Shown here one piece after another: positions 21,300-33,206 of a stretch of DNA of 64,000 nucleotides. The notes beneath the pieces are model-generated. The model was not told the origin of the DNA, ran no database searches, and saw only the letters and a program-made list of their open reading frames with translations. The DNA lies in contig CM026552.1 of NCBI GenBank assembly GCA_015143295.1, positions 62,180,944-62,244,943 on the forward strand, in the 5' to 3' direction. A program made the translations under genes and the position numbers. Origin of the DNA: Tetracentron sinense. Its lineage: Eukaryota; Streptophyta; Magnoliopsida; Trochodendrales; Trochodendraceae. How positions within the stretch are numbered: position 1 is the stretch's first letter; each line of letters begins with the position of its first letter.

Positions 21300-23770
21300 A
21301 CGAGTTCCTGGTGATGCCTTTTGGACTGACAAATGCGCTTGCGGCCTTTATGGAATTGATGAATCGTCTTTTCAGGCCGTACTTGGATCAGTTTATTGTT
21401 GTATTTATTGATTATATCTTGGTGTATTCACCTTATCGTGAGAAGCATGCTGAGCACTTGAGGATTGCGCTACAGACATTAAGAGATAATCAGCTATATG
21501 CTATGTTCTCCAAGTGCGAGTTTTGGATGGAAGAGGTAGCCTTCCTTGGGCATATTGTGTCAAGGAATGGAATATCTGTTGATCCCTCCAAGATTCAGGC
21601 GGTAACCGATTGGGCAAGGCCATCCACTGTTACTGAAGTTCGAAGTTTTCTGGGATTAGCTGGATACTACCGCAGATTTGTAGAAGGTTTCTCGAAGATC
21701 GCAGCTCCATTAACGGAATTGACTAAGAAAGATGTGAAGTTCGAATGGACAATATCTCGGGAGCGAAGTTTTCAAGAATTAAAGAAGAGATTAACAACCG
21801 CTCCAGTATTGGCAACTCCCTTAGGATCTGGAGATTTTGAGGTGTATTGTGATGCTTCTGGTAAGGGACTCGGTTGTGTCTTAATGCAAAACAAAAGGGT
21901 CATTGCTTATGGTTCGAGACAACTCAAGATTCACGAACGGAATTATCCCACGCATGACCTGGAGTTAGCTGCAGTAGTGTTCGCACTAAAAATTTGGAGG
22001 CATTATCTTTATGGAGGAAGTTGATGATCTATAGTGATCACAAGAGTTTAAAGTATCTATTCTCCCCAAAGGAACTCAATATGCGACATCGTAGATTGAT
22101 GGAATTCTTGAAAGATTATGACTATGTAATCCAGTATCATCCTGGTAAGGGTAACGTGGTTGCTGATGCCCTGAGTAGAAAGGCAGTTTGATCTGTAGCA
22201 TCTGTAGCATATATGAGGGCAAAGTGATGGAAGATGATCGAAGAATTCAAGAGTTGGAATCTGAGTCTAGGATTCCAGGGTAATAGTGCCAAGTTGGCTA
22301 GTATTCAGGCCAAGCTAGTGTTGTTACAAAAGATTCAAGAAGCACAGTTGGAAGATCAGGAGATCAAAGTTATCAGAGATAAGATTCTTCAAGGAAAAAT
22401 GGGTGATTTTGAAGAATCTGAAGATGGAATACTTCGATTCAAAGGACGAATCTGTGTGCCTGGAAACCCTGAGTTGAAAAATGAACTGCTCAATGAGGCG
22501 CATCGATCTCGTTTTGCGGTGTATCCTGGAAGTAAGAAGATGTATCAAGATATGAAGAATAACTACTGGTGGAATGACATGAAGAGAGAAATTGCAGAGT
22601 ATGTATATCGATGCCTTGTTTGTCAGCAAGTCAAGGCAGAATATCAGAAACCACTTGGATCGCTAAATTCATTGCCTATTCCCGAGTGGAAATGGGAGCA
22701 CATTACAATGGATTTTGTGGTGGGGTTACCAAAAACAAGGAGTGGACACGATGCCGTTTGGGTGATAGTTGATCGATTGACGAAGTCGGCTCACTTTCTC
22801 GCTATCAATGATACCATAACCCTGGAACATTTATCAAAGTTGTACATCAAGGAGATTGTGAAGCTACATGGTGTGCCAGTATCTATTGTGTCAGATCGCG
22901 ATCTGCGATTTACATCCCGATTTTGGAGGAGCTTGCAGGAAGCTTTGGGTACGCAGCTAAACATGAGTACAACTTATCATCTGTAAACCGACGGACAGTC
23001 CGAGCGCACGATTCAAAATCTAGAAGATATGATGCGCACTTGTAGTCTGGACTTTCATGGTAGCTGGGATGATCCCTTGCCGTTGATGGAGTTTGCATAT
23101 AACAATAGTTATCAGACAAGTATTCAAATGGCTCCGTATGAGGCCTTGTATGGTCGGAGCTGTCGGTCTCCAGTATGTTGGACTGAAGTAGGAGAGCATA
23201 AACTAATGGGACCTGAACTGGTATAGGAAACAACGAAAAAAAAATCAAGTTGATTCGATCCAGGTTATTGGCTGCACAGAGTCGTCAGAAGAGCTATGCA
23301 GATGGAAAGCGTCGAGACTTGGAATTTCAAGTCGGTGACCATGTCTTCTTGAAGATCTCTCCGTCAAAAGGCATTATTTGATTTGGAAAGCAGGGGAAGT
23401 TAAGTTCGTGATTCATTGGACCTTTTGAAATTTTGGCTAAGGTGGGGGCCGTAGCATATCGTCTGGCGTTGCCACCAGAGTTAGAGAGGGTTAACCATGT
23501 GTTTCACATATCCATGCTGAGGAAATATATACTTGATCCATCGCATGTGATTCGGTATGAACCACTTCAAGTTCGAGAAGACTTGTCTTTTGAGGAAAAG
23601 CAAGTGCAAATATTATACCGCAAGGAACAGGTGTTACAGAATAAATCAGTCTAGCTGGTTAAAGTATTATGGCAACATCAGAGTATTGAAGAAGCTACTT
23701 GGGAACTGGAGGATGCCATTAGACGCAATCATCCTCGGTTATTTCCTGCTTAATATATATTTTGTATGTA
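21300..23770 (+). pseudogene. pol: Decayed Tekay-type Ty3/gypsy pol (RT to chromodomain)
   Basis: It begins inside RT at [13 protein letters not shown], next to the copia LTR that probably split it. RT palm reads FIDYILVYS, so the second catalytic Asp is Tyr. RNase H ([20 protein letters not shown]), integrase zinc finger ([21 protein letters not shown]), the DDE core ([14 protein letters not shown]) and a chromodomain end ([32 protein letters not shown]) follow in order. Breaks: a frame change near 22020, TGA at 22191 and nearby, TAA at 22984-22986 where Gln of HPQTDGQ is expected, TAG at 23224, and others near 23380-23410 and 23652. It cannot be functional. Confidence 0.9.
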
Positions 23771-23792
23771 AATTTCGAGGACAAAATTTCTG

Positions 23793-23806
23793 TAAGGAGG
23801 GGAGAT
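23793..23806 (+). other. Polypurine tract
   Basis: AAGGAGGGGAGAT follows TTTCGAGGACAAAATTTCTGT and abuts the LTR start TGTAGCGACC. It is the standard Tekay 3' junction. Confidence 0.85.
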
Positions 23807-24525
23807 TGTAGCGACCTAAAATTTTAATATAATAAAATTTTGGATTATCGGTCCTTAACTGAGGTTAATTAGTTGTGTGTTTGATAAATTTGTGTAAAGT
23901 AGGTATTACTCGGAATTAGGTTGCACTACTATGAAATTAGTGTTTTTCTTCGATCTGTGCACATAGTGTGCCGGTCGGCTATCCGGACGTTCACCTATCG
24001 TTCCGATTCAGTTGCACATCAATTCGCGAAACCGCGAAGGTCCTATGTGTGGAAACATCGAGAAAATCAGGGAATTCGTAGTGTATCGAATTTCGATTGG
24101 GGCTCTATATTTAGCGGACTTTCTAATTGAAATCCGTACGGATTGTTCCACTACATGCTAGAAGGCCATGGGGATGACCATCTGTCATTTCGACAATTTA
24201 TTATCTCATATGGCGAAACCCCAATGTGTTTTGTATCCGAAATTGGAAAATTTGTGGGTTTTGCGAATTCATCCAATTGCATTTTTTGGCAGTCAAAACT
24301 CATCGGATTTTCCCAAAATTTTTACAGTAGGTGTCAGACTACCCCAAGATCAATCACCTGAAGTTTTGTCAAAATCGAAAATCATATGGTATGGTTTCAG
24401 AATGACTTCCGGCGACATTACCGGAAACCGGTCGCGATTCGCAAACAGCGACACGTGTCTCGGCTCAGGCCAACACGTGGCACCTTCCAAGCAACACTTG
24501 GTGCGCATGTGTGGGTTAGGCTAGT

Positions 24526-24535
24526 CTATAAATAG
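24526..24535 (+). promoter_or_regulatory. TATA box of the 4.5-kb LTR
   Basis: CTATAAATAG is preceded by GC-rich CACGTGG-type sequence (ACACGTGTC, ACACGTGGC at 24449-24481) and followed by a CT/GA-rich transcribed leader, the usual arrangement of an LTR promoter. It places about 700 bp as U3. Confidence 0.75.
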
Positions 24536-24579
24536 TAGACCACCCCCCAGCCATTTCTCTCAACCTAGTGAGAGAGAGG

Positions 24580-24660
24580 TGAAGCCCTGTCGAATTTTCT
24601 AGAGAGAGAAACATTCTAGAGAGAGAAAGGGAATTTTCTAGAGAGAGAAAGTCTAGAGTG
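24580..24660. repeat. TCTAGAGAGAGAAA short tandem repeat
   Basis: Four imperfect copies of TTCTAGAGAGAGAAA lie just downstream of the TATA box. Confidence 0.85.
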
Positions 24661-24789
24661 AGATAAAGAGGTGTATTCTAATGGTTTTGGACATGTTGAG
24701 CGCATTGGCGGCATCTATTTCATCTCTCGGAGCTTCGAAACACGTGTACCAGAGGTAATAAAAACCCTTTCTAATCAATTTTTCATTCT

Positions 24790-26790
24790 ACTAGATAAAT
24801 TTTGCGAATTGTGCTATTTATATCAGACCCTTTCTGAGCTCTGATCATGCTCAAATTTTTACTCTAAATTTCTCTTCCTAATCTGTAAATCATATCAAAT
24901 TTTCACTGCGATTTGACGGATGGATAGGATAGTATGAATTTCTAAAGGAAAACCTAGTATGCTGTTTTTAAGGCTAATAATACGGTATTCCTAATTATAG
25001 GGAACCTTTTTGAACTCTAATCATGTTCAAAATTTTACTTTAAATTTATCTTCCTAATTTTTAAAATGTATCAAAATTTCTCTGCGATCTGATGGTTGGA
25101 TTGTATGATATGAATTTCTAAAGGAAAACCTAGTATGCTGTTTTTAAGGCAAACAATACGGTTTTCCTAATTATAGGGAACCCTCCTGATTCCGATCATG
25201 CTATACAACATACCACATATTTATCTTCCTAATCTTTAAATTATATCAAAATTTCACTACGATCTGATGGTTGGATAAGATGATATGAATTTCTACAGGA
25301 AAACCTAGTCTGCTGTTTTTAAGGCTAACAGTACGGTTTTCCTAATTATGGGGAATCTTTCTGAGATCTGATCATGCTCAAATTTTTACTCTAAATTTAC
25401 CTTCCTAATATTTAAATCATATCAACATTTTACTACGATCTGATGGTTGAATTGGATGATATGAATTTCTAAAGAAAACCCAGTCTGCTATTTTTAAGGC
25501 TAACAATACGGTTTTCCTAATTATAGGGAACCTTTCTAAGCTCTGATTCATGTTCCAAATTTTACTCTAAATTAACCTTCCTAATCTGTAAATCATATCA
25601 AAATTTCACTGTGATCTGATGGTGGGATTGGATGATATGAATTTCTAAAAGAAAACCTAGTCTGTTGTTTTTAAGGCTAACAGTACGGTATTCCTAATTA
25701 TAGGGAACCTTTCTGAGCTCTGGTCATGCTCAAAATTTTACTCTAAATTTATCTTCCTAATCTGTACATCATATCAAAATTTCACTGCAATCGGATGGTT
25801 GGATTGGATGATATGAATTTCTAAAGAAAACCTAGTCTGCTATTTTTAAGGTTAACAGTACGGTTTTCCTAATTGTATGGAATCTTTTTGAGGTCTGATC
25901 ATGCTCAAATATTTACTCTAAATTAAAATTCCTAATCTGTAAATCATATCAAAATTTCACTACGCTCTGATGGTTGGATTGGATGATATGAATTTCTAAA
26001 GGAAAACCTAGTCTGCTGTTTTTAAGGCTAACAGTACGGTTTTCCTAATTATAGGGAACCTTTCTGAGGTCTGATCATTCTCCAAATTTTACTCTACATT
26101 TATCCTCCTAATCTGTAAATCATATCAAAATTTCATTGCGATCTGATGGTTGGATAGGATGATATGAATTTCTAAAGGAAAACCTAGTCTGTTTTTTTAA
26201 GGCTAACAGTGTTTTCCTAATTGTAGGGAACCTTTCTGAGGTCTGATCATGTTCAAATTCTTACTCTAAATTTATCTTCCTAATCTGTAAATCATATCAA
26301 AATTTCATTGCGATCTGAAAGTTTGATTATATAATATGAATTTCTAACGGAAAACCTAGTCTGCTGTTTTTAAGGCTAACAGTACGGTTTTCCTAATTAT
26401 AGGGAACCCTCCTGATCTCAGATCATGCCATAAATTTTACCACATATTTATCTTTATAATATGTAAATTATATCAAAATTTCACTGCGATTTGATGGTTG
26501 GATAGGATGATATGAATTTCTAAAGGAAAACTTAGTATGCTATTTTTAAGGCTAACAGTACGGTTTTGATCATTACAGGGAACATTCCTTATCTCAGATC
26601 ATACTCAGATTTTTACCATATTGCGATCTTCCTACTTTGTCAATCATATTAAAATTGCAATGAGATCTGATGGTTGAATTTGACAATATGAATTTCTAAA
26701 TAAAACCTAGTCTGTCGTTTTAGGAACAACAGTATGGTTTTGATAATTACAGAGCCCCTTCCTGATCTCAGATCTTTATTCAACATTATG
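24790..26790. repeat. About 11 tandem copies of a 175-bp unit inside an LTR
   Basis: The marker TGCTGTTTTTAAGGCTAACA recurs near 24959, 25137, 25311, 25486, 25661, 25837, 26012, 26188, 26361, 26537 and 26711. Each unit also carries CCTAATTATAGGGAACC, CTGATCATGCTCAAA, a TTTTACTCTAAATT block, TCACTGCGATCTGATGGTTGGAT and GAATTTCTAAAGGAAAACC. The units have diverged by roughly ten percent by eye, with the last two the most divergent. The period is close to one nucleosome repeat. Confidence 0.9.
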
Positions 26791-27991
26791 CTTGTCATGG
26801 TGTGTTAAAATGGGTTATATGTACTTGTATGGGGAGGTATAGGAACTGAGCAGAGGAGCGTAGACCTCGGTTTCGGGTTGAATAACTCGAAATTTAGGTT
26901 CGGCGATCGATTGGGTGACCAATCGCTAAGCGAGTTGTTGACTTGACATGGCATGTGTATATGATGGGATGATTATTTTGATATTGGAATAGTCGGGGTC
27001 GTAGTGTGTAGCCCTTCGTGACTGATAGTCGGGAGTGAGTGGATTACTATCCATAGATCCTCTTTGATTAGGTCCGGAGTAGTGATTGTGTATAGTCTGG
27101 AATCTTCGGATTCGCAGTTAGTTGAGCCGGCATGCTCAAGCGTTGTCACAATTGGATGTACTGGGAGATGTTGGAGTCTTAAAAGATGTCTAAAGTGACT
27201 GAGCATTATATAGTGCAGTGACCGGGGTTCCTCTATGGTTGGGTCCGAAGAGGCGGCGCTGTGCCTATCGGGGTTCCTTCTAGATGGTACGTCATGGAGA
27301 GACAGTGTCCAGTAAGGCCCGGGGTGCCTCAAGTGAATAGCTAGAAGATGACGGTAGACAAGTTGGCCGGGGTTCCTTTGTGACTGATAAGCAGTGAGAT
27401 GGCAGTGTGTATACACAGTAGGTGATGTCAGTCAGAGTATATGTGGTAAGTCCTTGGAGGATGATTACCCTAGTTTTGTAGAATCTTCAGGATTCTGGTC
27501 TGTGTGGGTTAGGACACCCAAGGGTTGGTCATGTTCGGGTAAATACCGGAACAGTATTCAGGAGTCTGGATGACTCAAGTTATGATGTGACCGGGTAATG
27601 CCGGAATTGTGTTGAGCTTGGAATGGTCAAGCTTGAATAGGGTATAGAGACCACTCTATGATGAACATGTATGGGCTAAAGGCCAGGTAACAGTGTCTCA
27701 GGACTCGGAGTAAAACATGGTTGATGATCGAAACAAATAACTTGGTAAAAGAAATACATGTTGCTTAATGAACTCCATAATTGGAAAAGATATTCGAGAT
27801 TGGGAATCTCGTGTCGGGTGCGATGGCCCTGTGTGACTAAGGGTCACAATATAACTTGGATATATTACTAAATTGTATCATAAATCGGCATATGTATATT
27901 ATGTGTTTATTGATGCTTTGCTATAATGTGGAAGATTGTATAAATGGATTGTGGTTTTTTTTTATTGGGCTTCATAGCTCACTGACGTTTC

Positions 27992-28021
27992 ATGTCAACA
28001 GATACTAGAGCGGACGAGTAG
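27992..28021 (+). other. Nine-codon reading frame at the small-ORF position
   Basis: ATG-TCA-ACA starts a frame MSTDTRADE followed by TAG, near the end of this LTR, after a CTCACTGA stretch. Position and first bases resemble the MSAG small ORF of the other Tekay LTRs, but the acidic core is absent. It may be a distant relative or a chance match. Confidence 0.2.
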
Positions 28022-28350
28022 TAGGTGTGGATCCTGCACCTTGTACTTTTTTCTTTGGATAGAGACTTGTTCCGGCGCGTTAGTGGCGCCTCCGTTTTGT
28101 AAAACAGACACAATGGTAAATAATATATAGGTATTTGTTTGGTTGTTGATGGCTATTGTGATGACCAGAGTTTATGTTGCTCCATGTGAGTAAAGTTTAA
28201 ATTTTTTCGCATTTATGCGGTAAAGTCTTCCGCTGAGCTGGTATGAACGATCGGGCACGCGTCTCGGGACACTACTCCGGTAGGCTCGAGTTCGGGGTGT
28301 CACATTGTAGACATTCGCTATCTATTTCTCAAGATATCGGATCATAGTGG

Positions 28351-28626
28351 ATTGCAATTGACCCCTCTTTGAGTTCGGACCCACAAGTTAACACGCATCC
28401 CTTTTAACTCTTTTTAATTGCGGTTAAGATTCGTAAAAAAATATATTTAACTTTGATAAAAAAAATTAATCCTTAGGATTAATTTTTAAAATATTTTTTC
28501 TAAAAATAAATGTTATATTGTTGAACACAAGGATTACTGAATCTTAACCACAGTTAATAGGAGTTAAAAGGAACACGTGTACTGACCTGTGGGTGCGATT
28601 GAACTCAGGGAGAGTTCAATTGCAAT
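28351..28626. mobile_element. MITE-like foldback element (276 bp)
   Basis: Terminal inverted repeats of about 80 bp begin ATTGCAATTGA at 28351 and end TCAATTGCAAT at 28626. Both arms contain GAGTTC, ACCCACA, CCTTTTAACTC and GGTTAAGATTC in mirror order around an AT-rich centre. There is no coding capacity. A target duplication was not found, so the superfamily is uncertain. Confidence 0.7.
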
Positions 28627-29510
28627 TGATTGTGCAAAAATTACAAAAATAATTTAAAATTCTTACAAAAACTTCAGTATGAAAACACCATATTTATAAG
28701 AGGGGGGGTGATTAGGGTCAATGGCAAAATAAAATTTCTGCCTTAGTCTATTTTGCAGAATTAAAGAAATTAAGGCAATGCAATAAGCAATAAACAACAA
28801 GAAGAATATAGTTAGAGATAAGGAGTGTAAACATAAAGGCTTTGTTCACGAAGTTCGACAACTTGTCTACGTCCCCACCTTTTAGCTTCCCGCTTCAAGG
28901 ATTCCCACGATTTTACTTGCACAAGCTTCTTCACAGAGTGAAGCTCAAACCTTTACAATCCCTTGCAGGCTAGGATACTACTTTTACAATCCCTTCCAGA
29001 CTAAGATACCACCTTTAATGCAAGAGAGCATCCTCTCTTGACTTCACAAAGCTATCAGGCTTCATGGACAAGAATCCATGATTCTTGATCTCTTTCAGTA
29101 CAGAGTGTGATTGGATTTGAGTCCAATATAAAGGCTCCTTGATGAGCTGGATAAGATTGGAATAACACTCTAATGAAATCACTCAAAAGAATGGAGTTGA
29201 ATTGCTCAAAAGAGATTTTTGGAGATTTCTAAAGTGTGATCGATGTGGAAATCAATGTCACTGATTTAGTAGATGATAAGAGTTAATGCATTGATCAAGC
29301 TCTTTGATTTGTTCATTTATGAACTCCCTTTATAGCTGTTCATCTGGTATAGCCATTGGTAAATCATTAAATGCGAAAAAGGCCATTGAAAAATAGTTGT
29401 TACAACATTAATAGAGTATCGCATGATTTCATCGATGAAATTAGGTTCCCCAATTAATTTCATCGTCGAGATCAAAAATAGTGAAGACAATGAGTTTACT
29501 GTCTCCATTT
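28627..29510. other. Unassigned non-coding sequence
   Basis: It contains an internal near-repeat (TACTTTTACAATCCCTTCCAGACTAAGATA versus TTTACAATCCCTTGCAGGCTAGGATAC, 28953-29010) and a TATAAAGG box at 29128. No ORF, RNA gene or known terminus is recognisable. It lies between a MITE and a Tat LTR. Confidence 0.4.
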
Positions 29511-30005
29511 TGTAAGCACCCGATTTTTACACCCCTAATCGAAACCCTAAACCCTAGGTGACCCTAGCCAAGCCCTAGCCGAGACCTAGAAGCCCTTAGG
29601 GCTTGAACCTCAAACCTAAGGCCCCTAAGGCTTAAACCTGTGGCATAGGCCCTTAAAGCCCCAAAAACCTTAAGGGCAAACCCCCAGACTTGTATGTGCA
29701 TGGGCTTGGGCCCTTTTCACTTAAAGTCCCTTTTGTCGGTAGACGTTCTACCACCAATTCCACATTGGCCTATTTTTCTAATGGCGGTAGACCTTCTACC
29801 GACACTATGCATTTAGCCTGTTTTGCTAATGGCGGTAGAAGAGCTACTGCCATTATGCAAGTTTCGAGTTTGTAGGTTGCAAACGCCCTACACACTCAAC
29901 CCTCACCTCATCTCTCCCTTCACAGCCTCTCACACGACCTCCCCTTGGTCCAACCACCTCTTCCTCCTTCTCCTTAATCCCTTATAGGTCCTTAGTTTGT
30001 TTCCC

Positions 30006-30012
30006 TATATAA
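30006..30012 (+). promoter_or_regulatory. TATA box of the Tat LTR
   Basis: TATATAA lies about 500 bp from the LTR start and is followed by a C-rich leader beginning CCCAAGCCTCC. Confidence 0.65.
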
Positions 30013-30948
30013 CCCAAGCCTCCCCTTCATTGCAAACGGTCTGCAAAATCCAAGAGGAAACCCTGTTCCGAAATCCCCTCACCTCAGCTCCTCAATACCC
30101 TGGTTCGGATCCAAGGATACCCCTGAACCTGCCACAAGCTCCCCCAACAGCTACAACCCATCACCAGAGCACCACCACCACGGTTGCAGAGCCCCCACCC
30201 TCGGTAGAAAAGTAGAGTACAGGGTAGGGGTGCTCCCTACCCATTTTATTTTGCTTTTTCCTTTATGTGAGCCCCTGGTCATCTCCAGGGGACCTTCTTA
30301 TGTTTTTCTTGGTGGTTAGTTAACTACCTGGACTCACACAGGGTGTTCACCCATCTTTGTCATAGGTGTGGTGAACCCCTACGTGTATACACCTCTTCCC
30401 CAAGCTTACAAATCATCCCAGGACCTTCTAGGGATCCCTCAGATCATGAGGGAACCTCTGGAAGCATGGGTGCACAGCCCCAGTGGGCACTAACCCGATT
30501 TTGGAAAAAATCAGGAATGGCAGTAATCTCAGTACCGCCTTTACTGGTAAACCTATTTTCATGTTGTCGGTGAAACTTCTACCGACGTTTCTATTTTGGC
30601 CTACTTTTTGATTGGCTGTAGAATAACTACCGCCAATATGCTGGTTCTGTTGCAGCACTTTTGCACTCTTGTGGGGCCCACTCCAGGCATCCCCTAGAGC
30701 CCACACCGGATCCAAAATATTCCCAGGAGTCCCCTCTACACTCCCACCACCTTGCTTCACCCTAGGTTACAACCAAACTCTAGTTAGCAGTGGCAAAACC
30801 TTAGTTAAAAACATTGTTCCTAATGTCGGTAATCCAATTACCGACATTAAACTTTGTTTTGATTTTAGGCTTTTACAGGGGCCCAGGCCTGGTAGGAGGC
30901 CACTTTAGGCCCTGCCTAGCCCCCTGGGCCCACCTTGGACATTACTAA

Positions 30949-31330
30949 ACCCTTAATCATGGTTAAATACACCTCCAATTAACATTTAACCATGGTTAAG
31001 CACCCCTTAACCCTACAAATTTTTGGAAAATTAATCTAAAAATCTTAAAAATATTCTTGGATCATAAAACTGACTTTGGCCCCTCCCTAACCCTGGTTAG
31101 CAACCCTAATCACAGTTAGAACCCTCTTAACTTTGATTAGCAACCCTGATCGTAGTTAACCTCGGTTTACGACCTACCGGACCTAAAAACCAAGTCTACT
31201 GCACTTATCTCGGCCTATCGGGCCTCTCCTCAGCCTACCGTGCTAGAACTCACATCCCCTTTAACTATGGTTAGCAACCCTAACCATAGTTAGTTCAGCC
31301 TAACCCCGGTTAGCAACCCTAACCCGGGCA
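30949..31330. repeat. Cluster of TAACC-N-GGTTA palindromes
   Basis: At least eight short inverted repeats of the type TAACCATGGTTA, TAACCCTGGTTAG and TAACTATGGTTAG recur every 20-60 bases, often followed by CAACCCT. Confidence 0.7.
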
Positions 31331-31558
31331 GGACTCCGTCTTAGTTTATCGGACTATCCCTAAGCCTACGGGCCTAATCCTGGTTACCCTGATCTCACTC
31401 GTAGACCAAGACCTTATCCAAATCCGGGAGACTTATTTCTTCTGAATAAATAAGTGGCGACTCTTAATCATAAAACCCTTTCACACCCGTGAGGGTACAC
31501 ATGTAATTACACATCCCTTTGTGAGCCTTCACGGAGAAAATTCCCGTGGTCACAGCTC

Positions 31559-31576
31559 TGGCGACTCCGCTGGGGA
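31559..31576 (+). other. Primer binding site of the Tat element
   Basis: TGGCGACTCCGCTGGGGA fits the primer site used by Tat/Ogre elements, complementary to the 3' end of a tRNA-Arg. Confidence 0.75.
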
Positions 31577-32443
31577 GCTTGATATTAGGGTTCAACCAGG
31601 AACCTGGGTTTAAGCCAATTAAACCTTAATCTTGAATAAAATGCCTAAGCGTTTAACTTAACACGAATCATTTTTACATTTCTTGGTTCATTGTGTACTG
31701 TGCATCCATACATGTCATAGTAGTGTAATTATCCCATTCAACCCAGTAGACATGCTTATTACGTTAACGGCTCCTGGATGATCATCCTTAGTGTCAGTGA
31801 CTTAAACATCTTAGAGGTCCGCGGAGTTAGTCCTGTTGGGTGATTACCCCTAAGGAAGGATTCTGTACTCTCTTGCTTATACCAATCGTCCATTTTCAAG
31901 TATGTTCTATACCGGAGAGTCGCATATACGGTGTTAAGTGATCCCCTCATCCTGCTAGGAACACACCTGCATCAAACCAGCATTCATATATATAGTCTAG
32001 GCTAGGGTATAGTCTACAAGCAGCCCATCCAGGGAGGGCTACTATAAACCTTAACCTGCTTGCACCCTATACCTGTCCCTAATCATGGTTGACTACCCGG
32101 GGCACATTTTACCTGGATAACCACCCGCTTAGGGGCATGTAATGAGCCAAACCTGTGCTTGTAATAAACTACATCCAATCCTGCTTCCCGACATAACATA
32201 TGGGGTCCAAATCCCAGGCAGACAGGCCTTCATTGGGCCTGCCCCACCCTTAATCTAATAAGTCCATCGGTTTCCAACTATCTGGGCTAAAGCATGTCGG
32301 ACCTCCGTCCGTTTGCCCTATTGGATCACCTGTGCCTTTTCACACTCAATCAAATCAAAAAGCGAAAAATATTGCATCATCATTTTGCATTCCATCTACA
32401 TACACAGTGTACTCATAGAGTTTGTATATTATTATGCAGGTAG
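31577..32443 (+). other. Leader of the Tat element
   Basis: There is no believable ORF. The part at 31745-31970 (ACCAATCGTCCATTT, GCATATACGG) is shared with 62197-62400, showing that both are leaders of related elements. Bases 32175-32443 are copied again at 35189-35457. Confidence 0.7.
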
Positions 32444-32643
32444 ATGGCAGATCCGTCAGGGATTGTTCAGTCAATGGGTCGACCTTCAAGACCCATGCAT
32501 CTAACTTCTCAGGGGGCATGTGATGACAACCTCCAGAAAGCAATTGAGGCTTTCACTTCGAGTCAACGTCTCACTTGGGCTCAGTACTACAAAACCGGGA
32601 CTATCCTAGACCTATCTGTGGTTAAACCGGACTCGCGCCTCAT
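32444..32643 (+). pseudogene. gag: N-terminal part of Tat gag, cut by a copia LTR
   Basis: ATG at 32444, in the expected position after the leader, gives MADPSGIVQSMGRPSRP followed by about 50 more residues to KPDSRLIH. From there the sequence belongs to a copia LTR (TACACACTTCTCCAAACA), so the rest of gag is missing. A near-identical copy lies at 35458-35657. Confidence 0.6.
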
Positions 32644-33206
32644 ACACACTTCTCCAAACATTGTGTACATGACCCAACGTACTCGGAGTTGGTCCTGTGT
32701 ATTGGATATTGCCGATTTGCAGATCAAAGCCATATAGACAAATATTTGAGAAGATGTTAACCTCTCATGTCTAAGGTCAATTTGTCGAATGGATAACTCT
32801 AATACAATCTGACAGTGTATTCTATAGGGTATCCACTAGTGACCCCATTTAGTATTATGTACTTGCTACATATACTCACATGTTAGTCAAGAGTCACCAC
32901 TCTCTGTGAATGAGATTCATCACACTTTTTCATAGAACTATACATGTGCAAACCATGATGAAGTACGGCGCCCAACTAGTACTCTAGAGGCTTCGAACAA
33001 TATTAGGCTTACAAGGAGCTGGAAAATCATATCTCCTTGCAACCTTTGCATGATTTTTCTACAATGTTACCTATGGAACTTTATGTCATCATCAAATGAG
33101 ACAATAATTAATATAAATATCCTTTATAGTTGGTTGTGAGAATGTGATGCTTGTCTAGTCAACAAAGAAAAGTCTCTTATTGGCTTTCAAGGGCATATGT
33201 CCAACA
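32644..33206 (-). mobile_element. Ty1/copia LTR fragment (first 560 bp of the LTR)
   Basis: On the minus strand it starts TGTTGGACATATGCCC at 33206 and is over 90 percent like 12890-13177 plus 21024-21299. It shows the LTR without the LINE and so confirms the LINE insertion point. It ends at a short ACACAC overlap with the Tat gag. Confidence 0.85.

Larger units (their letters stand above)
23807..28304 (+). mobile_element. 3' LTR (about 4.5 kb) of the decayed Tekay element
   Basis: It starts TGTAGCGACCTAAAA at the polypurine tract and ends TTCGGGGTGTCACA. At 4498 bp it is nearly twice the other Tekay LTRs here. The excess is explained by a tandem array of about 175-bp units (24790-26790) downstream of the promoter. 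The last third has no array and no long ORF. The family is distinct from the TGTCGCGACC-type LTRs. Confidence 0.85.
29511..31554 (+). mobile_element. 5' LTR of a Tat/Ogre-type Ty3/gypsy element (2044 bp)
   Basis: It starts TGTAAGCACCCGATTTTTACACCCCTAA and ends CCGTGGTCACA, four bases before the primer site. A TATA box is at 30006. It carries several short perfect hairpins (for example GGTAGACCTTCTACC; TGTCGGTAATCCAATTACCGACA split at 30821-30845) and a series of TAACC-GGTTA palindromes (30949-31330). The termini resemble those of the solo LTR at 59597-62196, so the two are related families. Confidence 0.8.

Noticed and set aside
29530-29570. AACCCTAAACCCTAGG as telomere seed
   Set aside because: There are only two telomere-like units, and they fall inside a Tat LTR start.
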